Positions 36,647 through 44,875 of a stretch of 64,000 bases of DNA are shown here, in pieces. The DNA is from Alkaliphilus metalliredigens QYMF. Its GTDB lineage: Bacteria > Bacillota > Clostridia > Peptostreptococcales > Natronincolaceae. The DNA is taken from positions 558,001 to 622,000 of the forward strand of contig NC_009633.1 in NCBI RefSeq assembly GCF_000016985.1, in the 5' to 3' direction. The translations under genes were made by a program, and so were the position numbers. Each line of letters starts with the position of its first letter. Position 1 is the first letter of the stretch. The notes beneath the pieces are model-generated. The model was not told the origin of the DNA and searched no databases. It saw only the letters and a list, made by a program, of their open reading frames with translations.

Positions 36647-36910
36647 ATGTGTAGGGGAGAGGTCGTATTAACAAATGAATTGGGATTGCATGCAAGGGCT
36701 GCAAGTGCATTTATTAAAGAATCGTCAAAGTACAAGTGTGAAATAAAAATTCTCAAAGACAATAATGAGTATAATGGAAAGAGTATTATTAGTATATTGG
36801 GTATGGGGGCTGTAACTGGTGATTCAATTACGATCATTTGTGATGGTAGTGATGAAAAAAAAGCCCTAGAGACTTTAATCCAGCTGGTAAAAAATCAATT
36901 TCATGAGTAA
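36647..36910 (+). CDS. HPr-family phosphocarrier protein
   Basis: The roughly 87-residue protein matches HPr: the phospho-histidine in LGLHARAASAF (His near 16, with Ala where Pro is usual) and a serine in NGKSIISILGMGA corresponding to the HPr-kinase site Ser46. It could carry phosphate in the PTS or act as a CcpA co-effector. It stands alone without ptsI and has an unusual Ala in place of the Pro after HAR, so it may be a specialised rather than the general HPr. The frame opens at 36593 inside the leader terminator; GGGGGAGTAAGG selects ATG 36647. Confidence 0.87.
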   Translation: MCRGEVVLTNELGLHARAASAFIKESSKYKCEIKILKDNNEYNGKSIISILGMGAVTGDSITIICDGSDEKKALETLIQLVKNQFHE

Positions 36911-36936
36911 TGCAAGGGATGAAATCTTAAAACAAG

Positions 36937-36982
36937 AAAGCTGAGAACGATCATATGATCATTGTTCTCAGCTTTTTTTTTT
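36937..36982 (+). terminator. Intrinsic terminator of the HPr gene
   Basis: AAAGCTGAGAAC and GTTCTCAGCTTT form the base of a long hairpin with inner GATCAT/ATGATC pairing, followed by a run of T. Confidence 0.92.
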
Positions 36983-36989
36983 ATAACTG

Positions 36990-37018
36990 TTGACAATGGC
37001 ATGAGAATATATTAAAAT
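36990..37018 (+). promoter_or_regulatory. Sigma-A promoter of the histidine operon
   Basis: TTGACA and TAAAAT are separated by exactly 17 bases, leaving a leader of about 70 bases before hisZ. The leader has no T-box or His-codon leader peptide that I can see. Confidence 0.78.
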
Positions 37019-37095
37019 ATTGTCTATATACTTTTTCGATTTAACGCTTTAACGTAGTAAAGAAAGCGACTAATTTAAGGATAGGGAGTGGGGGA

Positions 37096-38286
37096 ATGGT
37101 TTTAGAAAAGGTGTTTTTGCCCGAGGGGGTACAGGATCTACTCATGAAGGACTGCCATCACCGGCGATTGATAGAGGGGCGACTGATGGAGGAATGGGTC
37201 AAACAAGGCTATATGGAGGTCAGTAGTCCTACTTTAGAGTATTATGACTTGTTCAGGCAAGGAGAGCAAATGCTCAGGGGAAATAAAATGTTTAAACTAA
37301 TAGATGCCAAGGGAGATTTACTTGTACTAAGGCCCGATGGCACCCTGCCTATTGCTAGAATGGTAGCCACAAAAATGAAGGATATGGTATATCCCCTTAA
37401 GATTTGCTACATACAGGATATTTTTCGACTAGATCAAGAACAAGCCGGAAAGCAAAGGGAATTTAGGCAAGCCGGGGTCGAGGTTTTTGGGGTGGAATCT
37501 TATGAAGCTGACGGACAGGTGATTATCACTGCGATTGAAAGTCTTAAGGCCCTAGGTTTGAGTGATTTTCAAATTGAAATAGGACAAACGAAAATATTAC
37601 AAAGTATATTGGATTCAATGGCAGTTACCACTGATGAAAAAGATGAAATTATCATGCTAATCCATAACAAAAATTTTAGTACCCTGGAGTCTTTATTGGA
37701 GAAACTGGACATTGATCCTAAAACACGATTGATTTTAAAGGAGATTCCCAATCTTTTCGGAACTCCCCAGGGGGTAATGGAGTCAGTAGCCGCCCTGCCC
37801 ATCAATGACAATATAAAACGAGCACTTGAAGAATTACAACAGATTTGTCACATGATACAAGCATATGGATTTGGGCAATATATTTCCGTAGATTTAGGTA
37901 TGACTGCCCCCTTAGGATATTATACCGGTATTATTTTTAAAGGATTTACAAAGGACTTAGGAACCATCCTTTGTAGTGGGGGACGTTATGACCGATTGCT
38001 AATGAGTTTTGGAATGAACTGTCCTGCCACGGGCTTTGCTCTACTCATTGATCAGATCAGAAAGGCACTACATCTCGGACAGCAGAAAAAAAAGGAATCA
38101 GGACCTCCCTATTACTTATTGGTAAGCCATGAAGGACGTCATGAGGAAGTGGCAAAGGAAGCAACGCGGTTGAAGAAAACAGGCTGTATTGTGGAGGTAA
38201 GCCTACTAAAGGACCCCCAGGCCATTGACATCTATGCTAAGCGAAGAGGCGTAGATAAAATTATTGAAATAGGAGAGAAAAAATAG
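37096..38286 (+). CDS. hisZ: ATP phosphoribosyltransferase regulatory subunit
   Basis: The 396-residue protein is a histidyl-tRNA synthetase paralog. It keeps class-II motifs such as LRPDGTLPIARMVAT, RLDQEQAGKQREFRQAGVE (motif 2-like) and LGYYTGIIFKGF, and the C-terminal part is reduced. In organisms with a short HisG it forms a hetero-octamer that activates the enzyme and mediates histidine feedback. HisG two positions on is indeed the short form. Start ATG 37096 follows GGGAGTGGGGG. Confidence 0.93.
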   Translation: MVLEKVFLPEGVQDLLMKDCHHRRLIEGRLMEEWVKQGYMEVSSPTLEYYDLFRQGEQMLRGNKMFKLIDAKGDLLVLRPDGTLPIARMVATKMKDMVYPLKICYIQDIFRLDQEQAGKQREFRQAGVEVFGVESYEADGQVIITAIESLKALGLSDFQIEIGQTKILQSILDSMAVTTDEKDEIIMLIHNKNFSTLESLLEKLDIDPKTRLILKEIPNLFGTPQGVMESVAALPINDNIKRALEELQQICHMIQAYGFGQYISVDLGMTAPLGYYTGIIFKGFTKDLGTILCSGGRYDRLLMSFGMNCPATGFALLIDQIRKALHLGQQKKKESGPPYYLLVSHEGRHEEVAKEATRLKKTGCIVEVSLLKDPQAIDIYAKRRGVDKIIEIGEKK

Positions 38287-38385
38287 GTCCTTGGGCAGTG
38301 AAATTCGTTTAATGTGATGACAAGGACTCACGGAGCACTTAAGTAAATCAGCGTTAATTCAGATTAAGTTTTAAGGGGGATTTAA

Positions 38386-39015
38386 ATGAATGTGATTAAA
38401 ATTGCATTAGCTAAAGGACGGCTTGCGGATCAATCAGTAAAATTATTGGAGTCCATTGGAATCGATTGTGGGCCATTGTTAGATAAGGGAAGAAAGCTGA
38501 TTGTGGCACTTCCTAAGGATCATTTGGAAGTGGTTTTTGTGAAGGCTCCCGATGTACCCACATACGTGGAGCATGGGGCTGTGGACATGGGGATTGTGGG
38601 AAAGGATGTTCTGCTGGAGGCCAATAAACAGCTTTATGAGGTATTGGATTTACAGTTTGGGAAATGTAAATTTTCAGTAGCGGGAAGTACTTCTATGGAA
38701 AATTACCCTACACCACATATGCGAGTGGCCACAAAGTATCCTAATATAGCCAAGAATTTCTTTCAATCTAAGGGACAATCGGTGGAGATTATTAAGCAAG
38801 AGGGTTCTGTAGAGTTAGCGCCCATGGTAGGCTTGGCCGATGTTATTGTGGACATAGTAGAAACAGGGAACACCCTTAGGGAAAATGGGCTTATGGTTTT
38901 TGAAGATATTGTTGAGATTAGTGCCAGATTAGTATTGAACCAAGTAAGTTATAAAACAAAACATCAGGAAATACGAGGATTGATTGATCGGATTGCTGAA
39001 AAAACAGGAAAGTAA
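38386..39015 (+). CDS. hisG: ATP phosphoribosyltransferase, short form
   Basis: The 209-residue catalytic subunit has IALAKGRLADQS at the N-terminus and the PRPP-binding LADVIVDIVETGNTLRENGL segment. It lacks the C-terminal regulatory domain of long HisG and so depends on HisZ. It catalyses the first step of histidine synthesis, ATP + PRPP to phosphoribosyl-ATP. Start ATG 38386 follows AAGGGGG. Confidence 0.95.
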   Translation: MNVIKIALAKGRLADQSVKLLESIGIDCGPLLDKGRKLIVALPKDHLEVVFVKAPDVPTYVEHGAVDMGIVGKDVLLEANKQLYEVLDLQFGKCKFSVAGSTSMENYPTPHMRVATKYPNIAKNFFQSKGQSVEIIKQEGSVELAPMVGLADVIVDIVETGNTLRENGLMVFEDIVEISARLVLNQVSYKTKHQEIRGLIDRIAEKTGK

Positions 39016-39029
39016 AGGGGGAGCAATGG

Positions 39030-40331
39030 ATGGAAGTTTTAGATTTTAAAGACATAGATCAACAGACTCTATTGGCAAAGCTAGAAGGCAGAAACACCTT
39101 GGATTTTAGAGAATATAACGAAGTGGTTCAGGAAATTTTAGATGAGGTGAACAAGAAGGGAGATCAGGCCCTACTGTCATATACGGAAAAATTTGATGGG
39201 GTGAAATTAACCAGTGGGGATCTATTAGTGAAGCCTGAAGAATTTGAAAGGGCCTATGAAAAAGTGAGCGAGGATTTTATTAAGGCACTTCGAGTGGCCA
39301 TTGAAAATATTCGGGCGTACCACAGTCGACAAAGGCAAAATTCTTGGTTTATCTCAGAGCAACAGGGAATTTTTTTAGGGCAAAAGATTACCAGTATTGC
39401 CCGGGTTGGCATTTATGTGCCAGGGGGAACCGCAGCTTATCCATCTTCGGTTTTAATGAATGCCATACCAGCCCTGGTAGCTGGCGTTAAAAGAATTGCA
39501 ATGGTGACGCCACCATTGAAGGATGGATCTGTTAATCCTAACGTTTTAGTGGCAGCCAAGGAACTGGGAATTGAAGAAATTTATAAGGTAGGAGGGGCCC
39601 AGGCCATTGGGGCTTTAGCCTTTGGAACAGACAGTATCCCAAAGGTGAATAAAATCGTGGGACCTGGTAATATTTATGTGGCCACAGCCAAGAGATTGGT
39701 CTATGGCTATGTAGACATTGATATGATCGCAGGGCCCAGTGAAATTTTAGTGATTGCAGATGAAAGTGCCAATCCAAGATATGTGGCTGCGGATTTACTA
39801 TCCCAAGCAGAGCATGATACATTGTCTTCAGCTATTTGCATTACCACCAGCAGATTCCTGGCAGAGCAGATCAAGACAGAACTCATCAGACAAACAAAGG
39901 AATTAGAGCGGAAAGAGATTGTTGAAGCATCCCTGAAGCAATTTGGTCAAATCATTGTTGTGGAAACACTAGAAGAAGCAACGACTTTGGCTAATGAAAT
40001 TGCACCAGAGCATTTAGAGCTCTGCGTGGCCCAGCCATTTGAGCTAGTACAGGCAATCGAAAATGCAGGGTCAATTTTTCTAGGACATTTCGCTCCTGAA
40101 TCCTTGGGAGATTATATAGCTGGACCCAATCATGTGCTTCCCACCAGTGGAACAGCTAAATTCTATTCGCCATTATCTGTAGATGATTTTATTAAGAAAT
40201 CCAGTTTGCTTTATTATGACCGCAGTGCTTTGGAAAAGGTGAAAAATGAGGTGATGATCCTTGCCCAGGTGGAGGGACTCACAGCACACAAAAATGCAGT
40301 GAAGGTGAGGTTTGAAGAAGATGAGGAATGA
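39030..40331 (+). CDS. hisD: Histidinol dehydrogenase
   Basis: The 433-residue protein has YVPGGTAAYPSSVLMNAIPA, the GPGNIYVATAK segment, the zinc-ligand stretch DLLSQAEHDTLSSA and the catalytic GHFAPESLGDYIAGPNHVLP. It oxidises L-histidinol twice to L-histidine. Start ATG 39030 is 14 bases after hisG behind GGGGGAG, and its end overlaps hisC by 11 bases. Confidence 0.96.
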   Translation: MEVLDFKDIDQQTLLAKLEGRNTLDFREYNEVVQEILDEVNKKGDQALLSYTEKFDGVKLTSGDLLVKPEEFERAYEKVSEDFIKALRVAIENIRAYHSRQRQNSWFISEQQGIFLGQKITSIARVGIYVPGGTAAYPSSVLMNAIPALVAGVKRIAMVTPPLKDGSVNPNVLVAAKELGIEEIYKVGGAQAIGALAFGTDSIPKVNKIVGPGNIYVATAKRLVYGYVDIDMIAGPSEILVIADESANPRYVAADLLSQAEHDTLSSAICITTSRFLAEQIKTELIRQTKELERKEIVEASLKQFGQIIVVETLEEATTLANEIAPEHLELCVAQPFELVQAIENAGSIFLGHFAPESLGDYIAGPNHVLPTSGTAKFYSPLSVDDFIKKSSLLYYDRSALEKVKNEVMILAQVEGLTAHKNAVKVRFEEDEE

Positions 40332-41412
40332 TTTGGTTAGAAAAAGTATTGAGAAGTTACAGCCCTACGAACCTAATGAAATTTATTGTGATATCAAACT
40401 CGATGCCAATGAAAATAATGGTGCCACCATGCTCTGGAACGAAAAAATTGCCAAGGCCCTTATGGGATTACAGATTAATCAGTATCCTGACACTAATGCA
40501 GAAGAGATTAAAGGGATTCTAGGAAGACAACTGGGGGTTCAAAAGGATCAATTGGTCATTGGTTGTGGTTCTGATCAACTGATTACCATGCTATTCAATG
40601 CATTTGTGGATTCTAAAGATCGAATTTTAACCCTATCCCCTACTTTTAGTATGTACAGGGTTGCCTGTGACATTGCTGGAGGCATAACGGTGGAAGCGCC
40701 CCTAGGCAAGGATTTTGAATTTGATTATTTTACATTCATTAAGGCAGTAAAAAAAGTAGAACCAAAGATGATCTTTTTAACCAATCCTAATAATCCAACC
40801 GGAGGGGTTATTTCAAGAGAACATATCATCAAAATAATTGAGAACACAACAGCTGTGGTGGTGGTGGATGAGGCCTATTATGAATTTTATGGAGAGACAG
40901 TGGCGGACTTGGTCAACTACTATTCAAACTTAATTGTTTTAAGGACACTGTCCAAGGGCTATGGATTGGCAGGGGCTAGAATTGGTTATTCCATAAGCAA
41001 TAAAACAGTAACCAGGGTGTTGAAGAAGGTGAAACCACCCTATAATGTCAGTAGCCTAGACCAAATCGCTGCAAAGGTATGTCTGGAAAATAAAGTTTTA
41101 TTGCAGGAAAGCCTAAGGGAAGTCATTGAAGAACGAGAGAATTTGATAGCGGCATTGGAATCCGTTGACGAAATTAAAACATTTAAAACCAAAGGGAATT
41201 TTGTTTTGATAGAGGTAGAAGAGGCAAAATTATTATTCAACTATTTAACAGAAACCGGTATTGCGGTACGTTACTTTGGTGGACAGGGCCCATTGAAGAA
41301 TTGTATTCGAATTTCCGTGGGAACAAAGGAAGAAAATCGGGTTTTGATGAAGGCAGTTAAGGGTTATTTTATTAAAAAAACTGAATCCTTGGCGTCGGGA
41401 GTCAGTGCATAA
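40321..41412 (+). CDS. hisC: Histidinol-phosphate aminotransferase
   Basis: The 363-residue fold-type-I PLP enzyme has LDANENNG, LTNPNNPTGGV, VVDEAYYEF and the Schiff-base lysine in RTLSKGYGLAGARIGY. It transaminates imidazole acetol phosphate to histidinol phosphate. The frame opens at TTG 40312, but ATG 40321 behind GGTGAGG is preferred. The HolPase needed for the next step is not in this operon. Confidence 0.94.
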   Translation: MRNDLVRKSIEKLQPYEPNEIYCDIKLDANENNGATMLWNEKIAKALMGLQINQYPDTNAEEIKGILGRQLGVQKDQLVIGCGSDQLITMLFNAFVDSKDRILTLSPTFSMYRVACDIAGGITVEAPLGKDFEFDYFTFIKAVKKVEPKMIFLTNPNNPTGGVISREHIIKIIENTTAVVVVDEAYYEFYGETVADLVNYYSNLIVLRTLSKGYGLAGARIGYSISNKTVTRVLKKVKPPYNVSSLDQIAAKVCLENKVLLQESLREVIEERENLIAALESVDEIKTFKTKGNFVLIEVEEAKLLFNYLTETGIAVRYFGGQGPLKNCIRISVGTKEENRVLMKAVKGYFIKKTESLASGVSA

Positions 41413-41441
41413 CAAGGCAGATTTCACAAGGGGGATTAAAT

Positions 41442-42029
41442 ATGACAAGAAGTTATCGAGGGGATCGTAGGACAAAGGAAACGGATATCGAACTCATTCT
41501 TAACTTAGATGGGAAGGGCCAAGGGAAAATTGCAACTGGTATTGGTTTTTTTGATCATATGCTAGAGCAAATTATGAAGCATGGACAGTTGGATCTAGAA
41601 CTCAAGGCTGTTGGAGATATTGAAGTAGACTTTCATCACACAGTAGAGGACGTGGGGATCTTAATGGGAAAAGCAATTGCTGAGGCCCTGGGAGATAAAA
41701 AAGGGATTGTACGATATGCCACTGCCTTCATCCCCATGGATGAAGCACTGTCCATGGTTTCCATGGACATCAGCGGACGCCCATTTTTACAGTATGGAGT
41801 AAACTACTCAGGAGAGTTTGTAGGGCAGTTTGAAGTACAGCTGGTAGAAGAATTTTTTAGAGCTCTGGCATTTAATAGTGGGATCACCCTACATATTCAA
41901 ACCCAATATGGAAGAAATAATCATCATATTGTAGAAAGTATTTTCAAGGCCTTTGCAAAGGCCCTAAGGGAAGCAATCACCATCGATCCGCGAATCGAAG
42001 GGGTACTATCGACTAAGGGAAGTCTCTAA
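41442..42029 (+). CDS. hisB: Imidazoleglycerol-phosphate dehydratase
   Basis: The 195-residue protein has the paired manganese-binding motifs FFDHMLEQIMKHG and DFHHTVEDVGI, plus the late NNHHIVESIFKA repeat. It is the monofunctional form and lacks the N-terminal histidinol-phosphatase domain of the enterobacterial fusion. Start ATG 41442 follows AGGGGGA. Confidence 0.95.
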   Translation: MTRSYRGDRRTKETDIELILNLDGKGQGKIATGIGFFDHMLEQIMKHGQLDLELKAVGDIEVDFHHTVEDVGILMGKAIAEALGDKKGIVRYATAFIPMDEALSMVSMDISGRPFLQYGVNYSGEFVGQFEVQLVEEFFRALAFNSGITLHIQTQYGRNNHHIVESIFKAFAKALREAITIDPRIEGVLSTKGSL

Positions 42030-42044
42030 GGGGGAGTGAGAGAA

Positions 42045-42653
42045 ATGATCGCAATTATAGATTATGGTATGGGCAATTTAAGAAGTGTTCAAAAGGCTTT
42101 TGAAAAAATGGGAATACAAGCGGTTATCACGGCGGAGCAAGCTGTGATTGAATCAGCCCAGGGATTAGTAATTCCTGGGGTGGGAGCCTTTGAGGATGCC
42201 ATGAAAAACCTAAGGGACAAAAAATTAGATCAGTGGATTATGGAGGCAGTGGAAAAACAAACCCCTCTTTTAGGAATTTGCTTAGGAATGCAAGTCCTAT
42301 TTCAGTGGGGAGAAGAAGGGGAAGGATGTCAAGGTTTGGGGTTATTAAAGGGAGATGTTGTGAAGCTACCCGAGGGAGAAAAAATTCCCCATATGGGCTG
42401 GAATGCACTAGAAGACCTTAAAAAATGTCAACTTCTAGAGGGAGTTGGACAGGGAGATTATGTTTACTTTGTCCATTCCTACTATGTAAGACCTGAGGTT
42501 GATGAAGTAATCAAGGCCCGAGCAGGCTATGGTATCAATGTACCGGCGATTGTACAACAGGATCATATTCTAGGGGTACAATTCCATCCAGAAAAAAGTG
42601 GCGATGTGGGACTACAAATCCTAAAAAAATTTGGGGAGATGGTGTATCAATGA
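42045..42653 (+). CDS. hisH: Imidazole glycerol phosphate synthase, glutaminase subunit
   Basis: The roughly 202-residue class-I glutamine amidotransferase has the nucleophile cysteine in LLGICLGMQVLF and the catalytic His/Glu in GVQFHPEKSG. It supplies ammonia to HisF. The frame opens at GTG 42036, but GGGGGAG is spaced properly for ATG 42045. Its stop overlaps the hisA start as ATGA. Confidence 0.95.
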   Translation: MIAIIDYGMGNLRSVQKAFEKMGIQAVITAEQAVIESAQGLVIPGVGAFEDAMKNLRDKKLDQWIMEAVEKQTPLLGICLGMQVLFQWGEEGEGCQGLGLLKGDVVKLPEGEKIPHMGWNALEDLKKCQLLEGVGQGDYVYFVHSYYVRPEVDEVIKARAGYGINVPAIVQQDHILGVQFHPEKSGDVGLQILKKFGEMVYQ

Positions 42654-43363
42654 TCATTTATCCAGCAATAGACATTCAAGGAGGACAGTGTGTTAGACTG
42701 ACCCAGGGAAAAAAAGAAGAACGTAAAATGTACTTTGATTCTCCTCAGGCAGTAGCCCAAAGATGGCAGGCGGAGGGGGCCGAATTTATCCATGTAGTGG
42801 ATTTAGACGGTGCCTTTGGTAAGGGAGAAGAGAACATGGAAGCTATTGAAGCCATTGTGAAGGCAGTGGAGATTCCCATTCAAGTAGGGGGCGGTATTAG
42901 AAGCATTGAGAAAATTCAACAACTACTAGACCTTGGGGTAACCCGTGTGATTCTAGGAACCAAGGCCTTAACCGACGAAGCATTTTTAAGAGAGGCTATC
43001 GAAAAATATGGGGATAGGATCATTGTTTCCATTGATGCCAAAGAGGGCTATGTAGCAACGGAAGGCTGGGTGAAAACCAGTAGTCGAAGGGCTTTGGATT
43101 TTGCTAAATCCATCGAGGAGATAGGTGTGAAACGAATTGTGTATACAGATATTGCTAAGGATGGCATGCTCCAAGGACCCAACTTTGATGAGATTCAAAG
43201 GATGAAGGATTCAGTGGGGATGGAAGTGATTGCATCGGGAGGCATTTCATGTGAAACGGATCTCCAGGGATTAAAGGAGATGGATGTTAAAGGGGTGATC
43301 GTTGGAAAGGCACTCTATGAAGGCAAGGTTCAACTGGGGAAATTAAGGGGGATGGATATATGA
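42650..43363 (+). CDS. hisA: ProFAR isomerase (phosphoribosylformimino-AICAR-phosphate isomerase)
   Basis: The 237-residue beta/alpha-barrel protein has [12 protein letters not shown] with the catalytic Asp near residue 8, the GGGIRS phosphate loop and the second half-barrel [14 protein letters not shown] with the other catalytic Asp. It performs the Amadori isomerisation feeding HisF. It overlaps hisH and hisF by ATGA at both ends. Confidence 0.95.
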   Translation: MIIYPAIDIQGGQCVRLTQGKKEERKMYFDSPQAVAQRWQAEGAEFIHVVDLDGAFGKGEENMEAIEAIVKAVEIPIQVGGGIRSIEKIQQLLDLGVTRVILGTKALTDEAFLREAIEKYGDRIIVSIDAKEGYVATEGWVKTSSRRALDFAKSIEEIGVKRIVYTDIAKDGMLQGPNFDEIQRMKDSVGMEVIASGGISCETDLQGLKEMDVKGVIVGKALYEGKVQLGKLRGMDI

Positions 43364-44118
43364 TTACCAAACGAATTATTCCTTGCCTCGATGTTCGCAA
43401 GGGACGGGTGGTGAAGGGTGTCAATTTTGTTGACATAAAGGATGCCGGGGACCCTGTGGCCTTGGCTAGGGCCTATAATGACCAGGGGGCCGATGAGATT
43501 GTATTTTTAGACATCACTGCCTCCCATGAGGAACGATATATTTTGCTGGATGTCGTAAAAAAGACCTCGGAGGAGATTTTTATTCCATTGACTGTAGGGG
43601 GTGGCATTCGAACAGTGGAGGACATGAGACAGATTATAAAATCTGGAGCCGATAAGGTTTCCATCAATTCCAGTGCTGTGAAAAATCCTAGTATGATTAC
43701 AGATTGTGCCAGACAATTTGGTAGCCAAGCAGTGGTGATTGCCATGGATGTCAAAAGAGGAGCAGATGGCAGGTATGAGGTATATGTCAGAGGGGGAAGA
43801 GAAAAGACAGGACTTGAGGCAGTGGACTGGGCAAGAAGGGTAGCCCAATTAGGGGCAGGGGAGATCCTCCTAACCAGTATGGATCGAGATGGGACAAAAT
43901 CAGGATATGATTTAGAGATTACAAAGCGAATCAGCCAGGCAGTGAATATTCCTGTGATTGCATCGGGAGGTGCAGGTAGTGTTCAGGATTTTGCTGATGC
44001 CTTTATAGAGGGGCAGGCCGATGCAGCTCTGGCCGCATCATTATTTCATTATAACGAAGTATCAATTCCTCGGTTAAAGCAAAGCTTGCATGAAATGGAT
44101 ATATCAATGAGAAGGTAG
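43360..44118 (+). CDS. hisF: Imidazole glycerol phosphate synthase, cyclase subunit
   Basis: The 252-residue beta/alpha-barrel protein has [17 protein letters not shown] with catalytic Asp11, GGGIRTVED and the [14 protein letters not shown] segment with the second catalytic Asp. It joins HisH-derived ammonia to PRFAR, giving imidazole glycerol phosphate and AICAR. It lies two bases ahead of hisIE. Confidence 0.96.
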   Translation: MITKRIIPCLDVRKGRVVKGVNFVDIKDAGDPVALARAYNDQGADEIVFLDITASHEERYILLDVVKKTSEEIFIPLTVGGGIRTVEDMRQIIKSGADKVSINSSAVKNPSMITDCARQFGSQAVVIAMDVKRGADGRYEVYVRGGREKTGLEAVDWARRVAQLGAGEILLTSMDRDGTKSGYDLEITKRISQAVNIPVIASGGAGSVQDFADAFIEGQADAALAASLFHYNEVSIPRLKQSLHEMDISMRR

Positions 44119-44120
44119 GG

Positions 44121-44777
44121 ATGAGGGTGAAAGGACTAGAAGAAGTTACATTTGACGAAAAAGGATTGGTTGCGACCATTATACAAGAGATGAGTAGTAA
44201 TGAGGTATTGATGGTAGCCTATATGAATAGAGAATCCCTTAAAAAGACACTGGAAACCAAGGAAACCTGGTTTTGGAGCCGAAGTAGAGGTGAACTGTGG
44301 CATAAGGGCGGAACTTCAGGGCATATTCAGCGGGTTAAGGAAATGAGATACGATTGTGATGGAGATGCATTGCTGGTGAAAGTGGAGCAAACTGGAGTCG
44401 CCTGTCACACGGGAGAAAAGAGCTGTTTTTATAGCACGTTATATAAAGAAGAAGCAGTCAAGAAGAAAGAAGCTATGTTGGAGGAAAGTGAAAATATTGA
44501 GGAGCTACTGAGTTCTCTTTATGAAAGAATTGTGGATCGAAAAGCACATCCAAAACAAGGGTCTTATACAAATTATTTATTCGATAAGGGCGTTGATAAA
44601 ATATTAAAAAAGGTAGGGGAAGAGGCTTCCGAGGTGATCATTGCAGCTAAAAACCCCGGAAAAGAAGAGCTGGTCAGTGAAACAAGTGACCTACTTTATC
44701 ACCTGCTGGTATTGTTAGTAGAAAAGGGTGTGTCCCTTGAGGCGATCTATCAAGAGCTCAATAGTAGAGAAAAGTGA
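44121..44777 (+). CDS. hisIE: Bifunctional phosphoribosyl-AMP cyclohydrolase / phosphoribosyl-ATP pyrophosphatase
   Basis: The 218-residue fusion has an N-terminal HisI domain (about 1-115) with [11 protein letters not shown], the [12 protein letters not shown] segment and metal cysteines in [13 protein letters not shown] and [11 protein letters not shown]. The C-terminal HisE domain (about 125-215) has [15 protein letters not shown] and the [13 protein letters not shown] metal sites. It performs steps two and three of histidine synthesis. Start ATG 44121 is most likely; GTG 44127 is possible. It is the last gene of the operon. Confidence 0.95.
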   Translation: MRVKGLEEVTFDEKGLVATIIQEMSSNEVLMVAYMNRESLKKTLETKETWFWSRSRGELWHKGGTSGHIQRVKEMRYDCDGDALLVKVEQTGVACHTGEKSCFYSTLYKEEAVKKKEAMLEESENIEELLSSLYERIVDRKAHPKQGSYTNYLFDKGVDKILKKVGEEASEVIIAAKNPGKEELVSETSDLLYHLLVLLVEKGVSLEAIYQELNSREK

Positions 44778-44796
44778 TATGATTTTTGTAAAAAAG

Positions 44797-44836
44797 TGCC
44801 CATTTGATGAAAGTATGGCTAATCATCAAATGGGCA
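44797..44836. terminator. Hairpin between the convergent his operon and pyc
   Basis: TGCCCATTTGATGA and TCATCAAATGGGCA pair perfectly around a 12-nt loop, flanked by A5 upstream and TTTC downstream. It can act in both directions. Confidence 0.85.
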
Positions 44837-44875
44837 TTTCTTATGTTTTTTGGATTCTTTTAGTTTTTTACTCTT

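Noticed and set aside
37019-37095. T-box or His-attenuator in the histidine leader
   Set aside because: The leader is about 70 bases with no T-box consensus, no run of His codons and no terminator hairpin.
43473-43848. Two minus-strand frames across hisF
   Set aside because: Both lie antisense to a complete, well-conserved hisF and show no family features.
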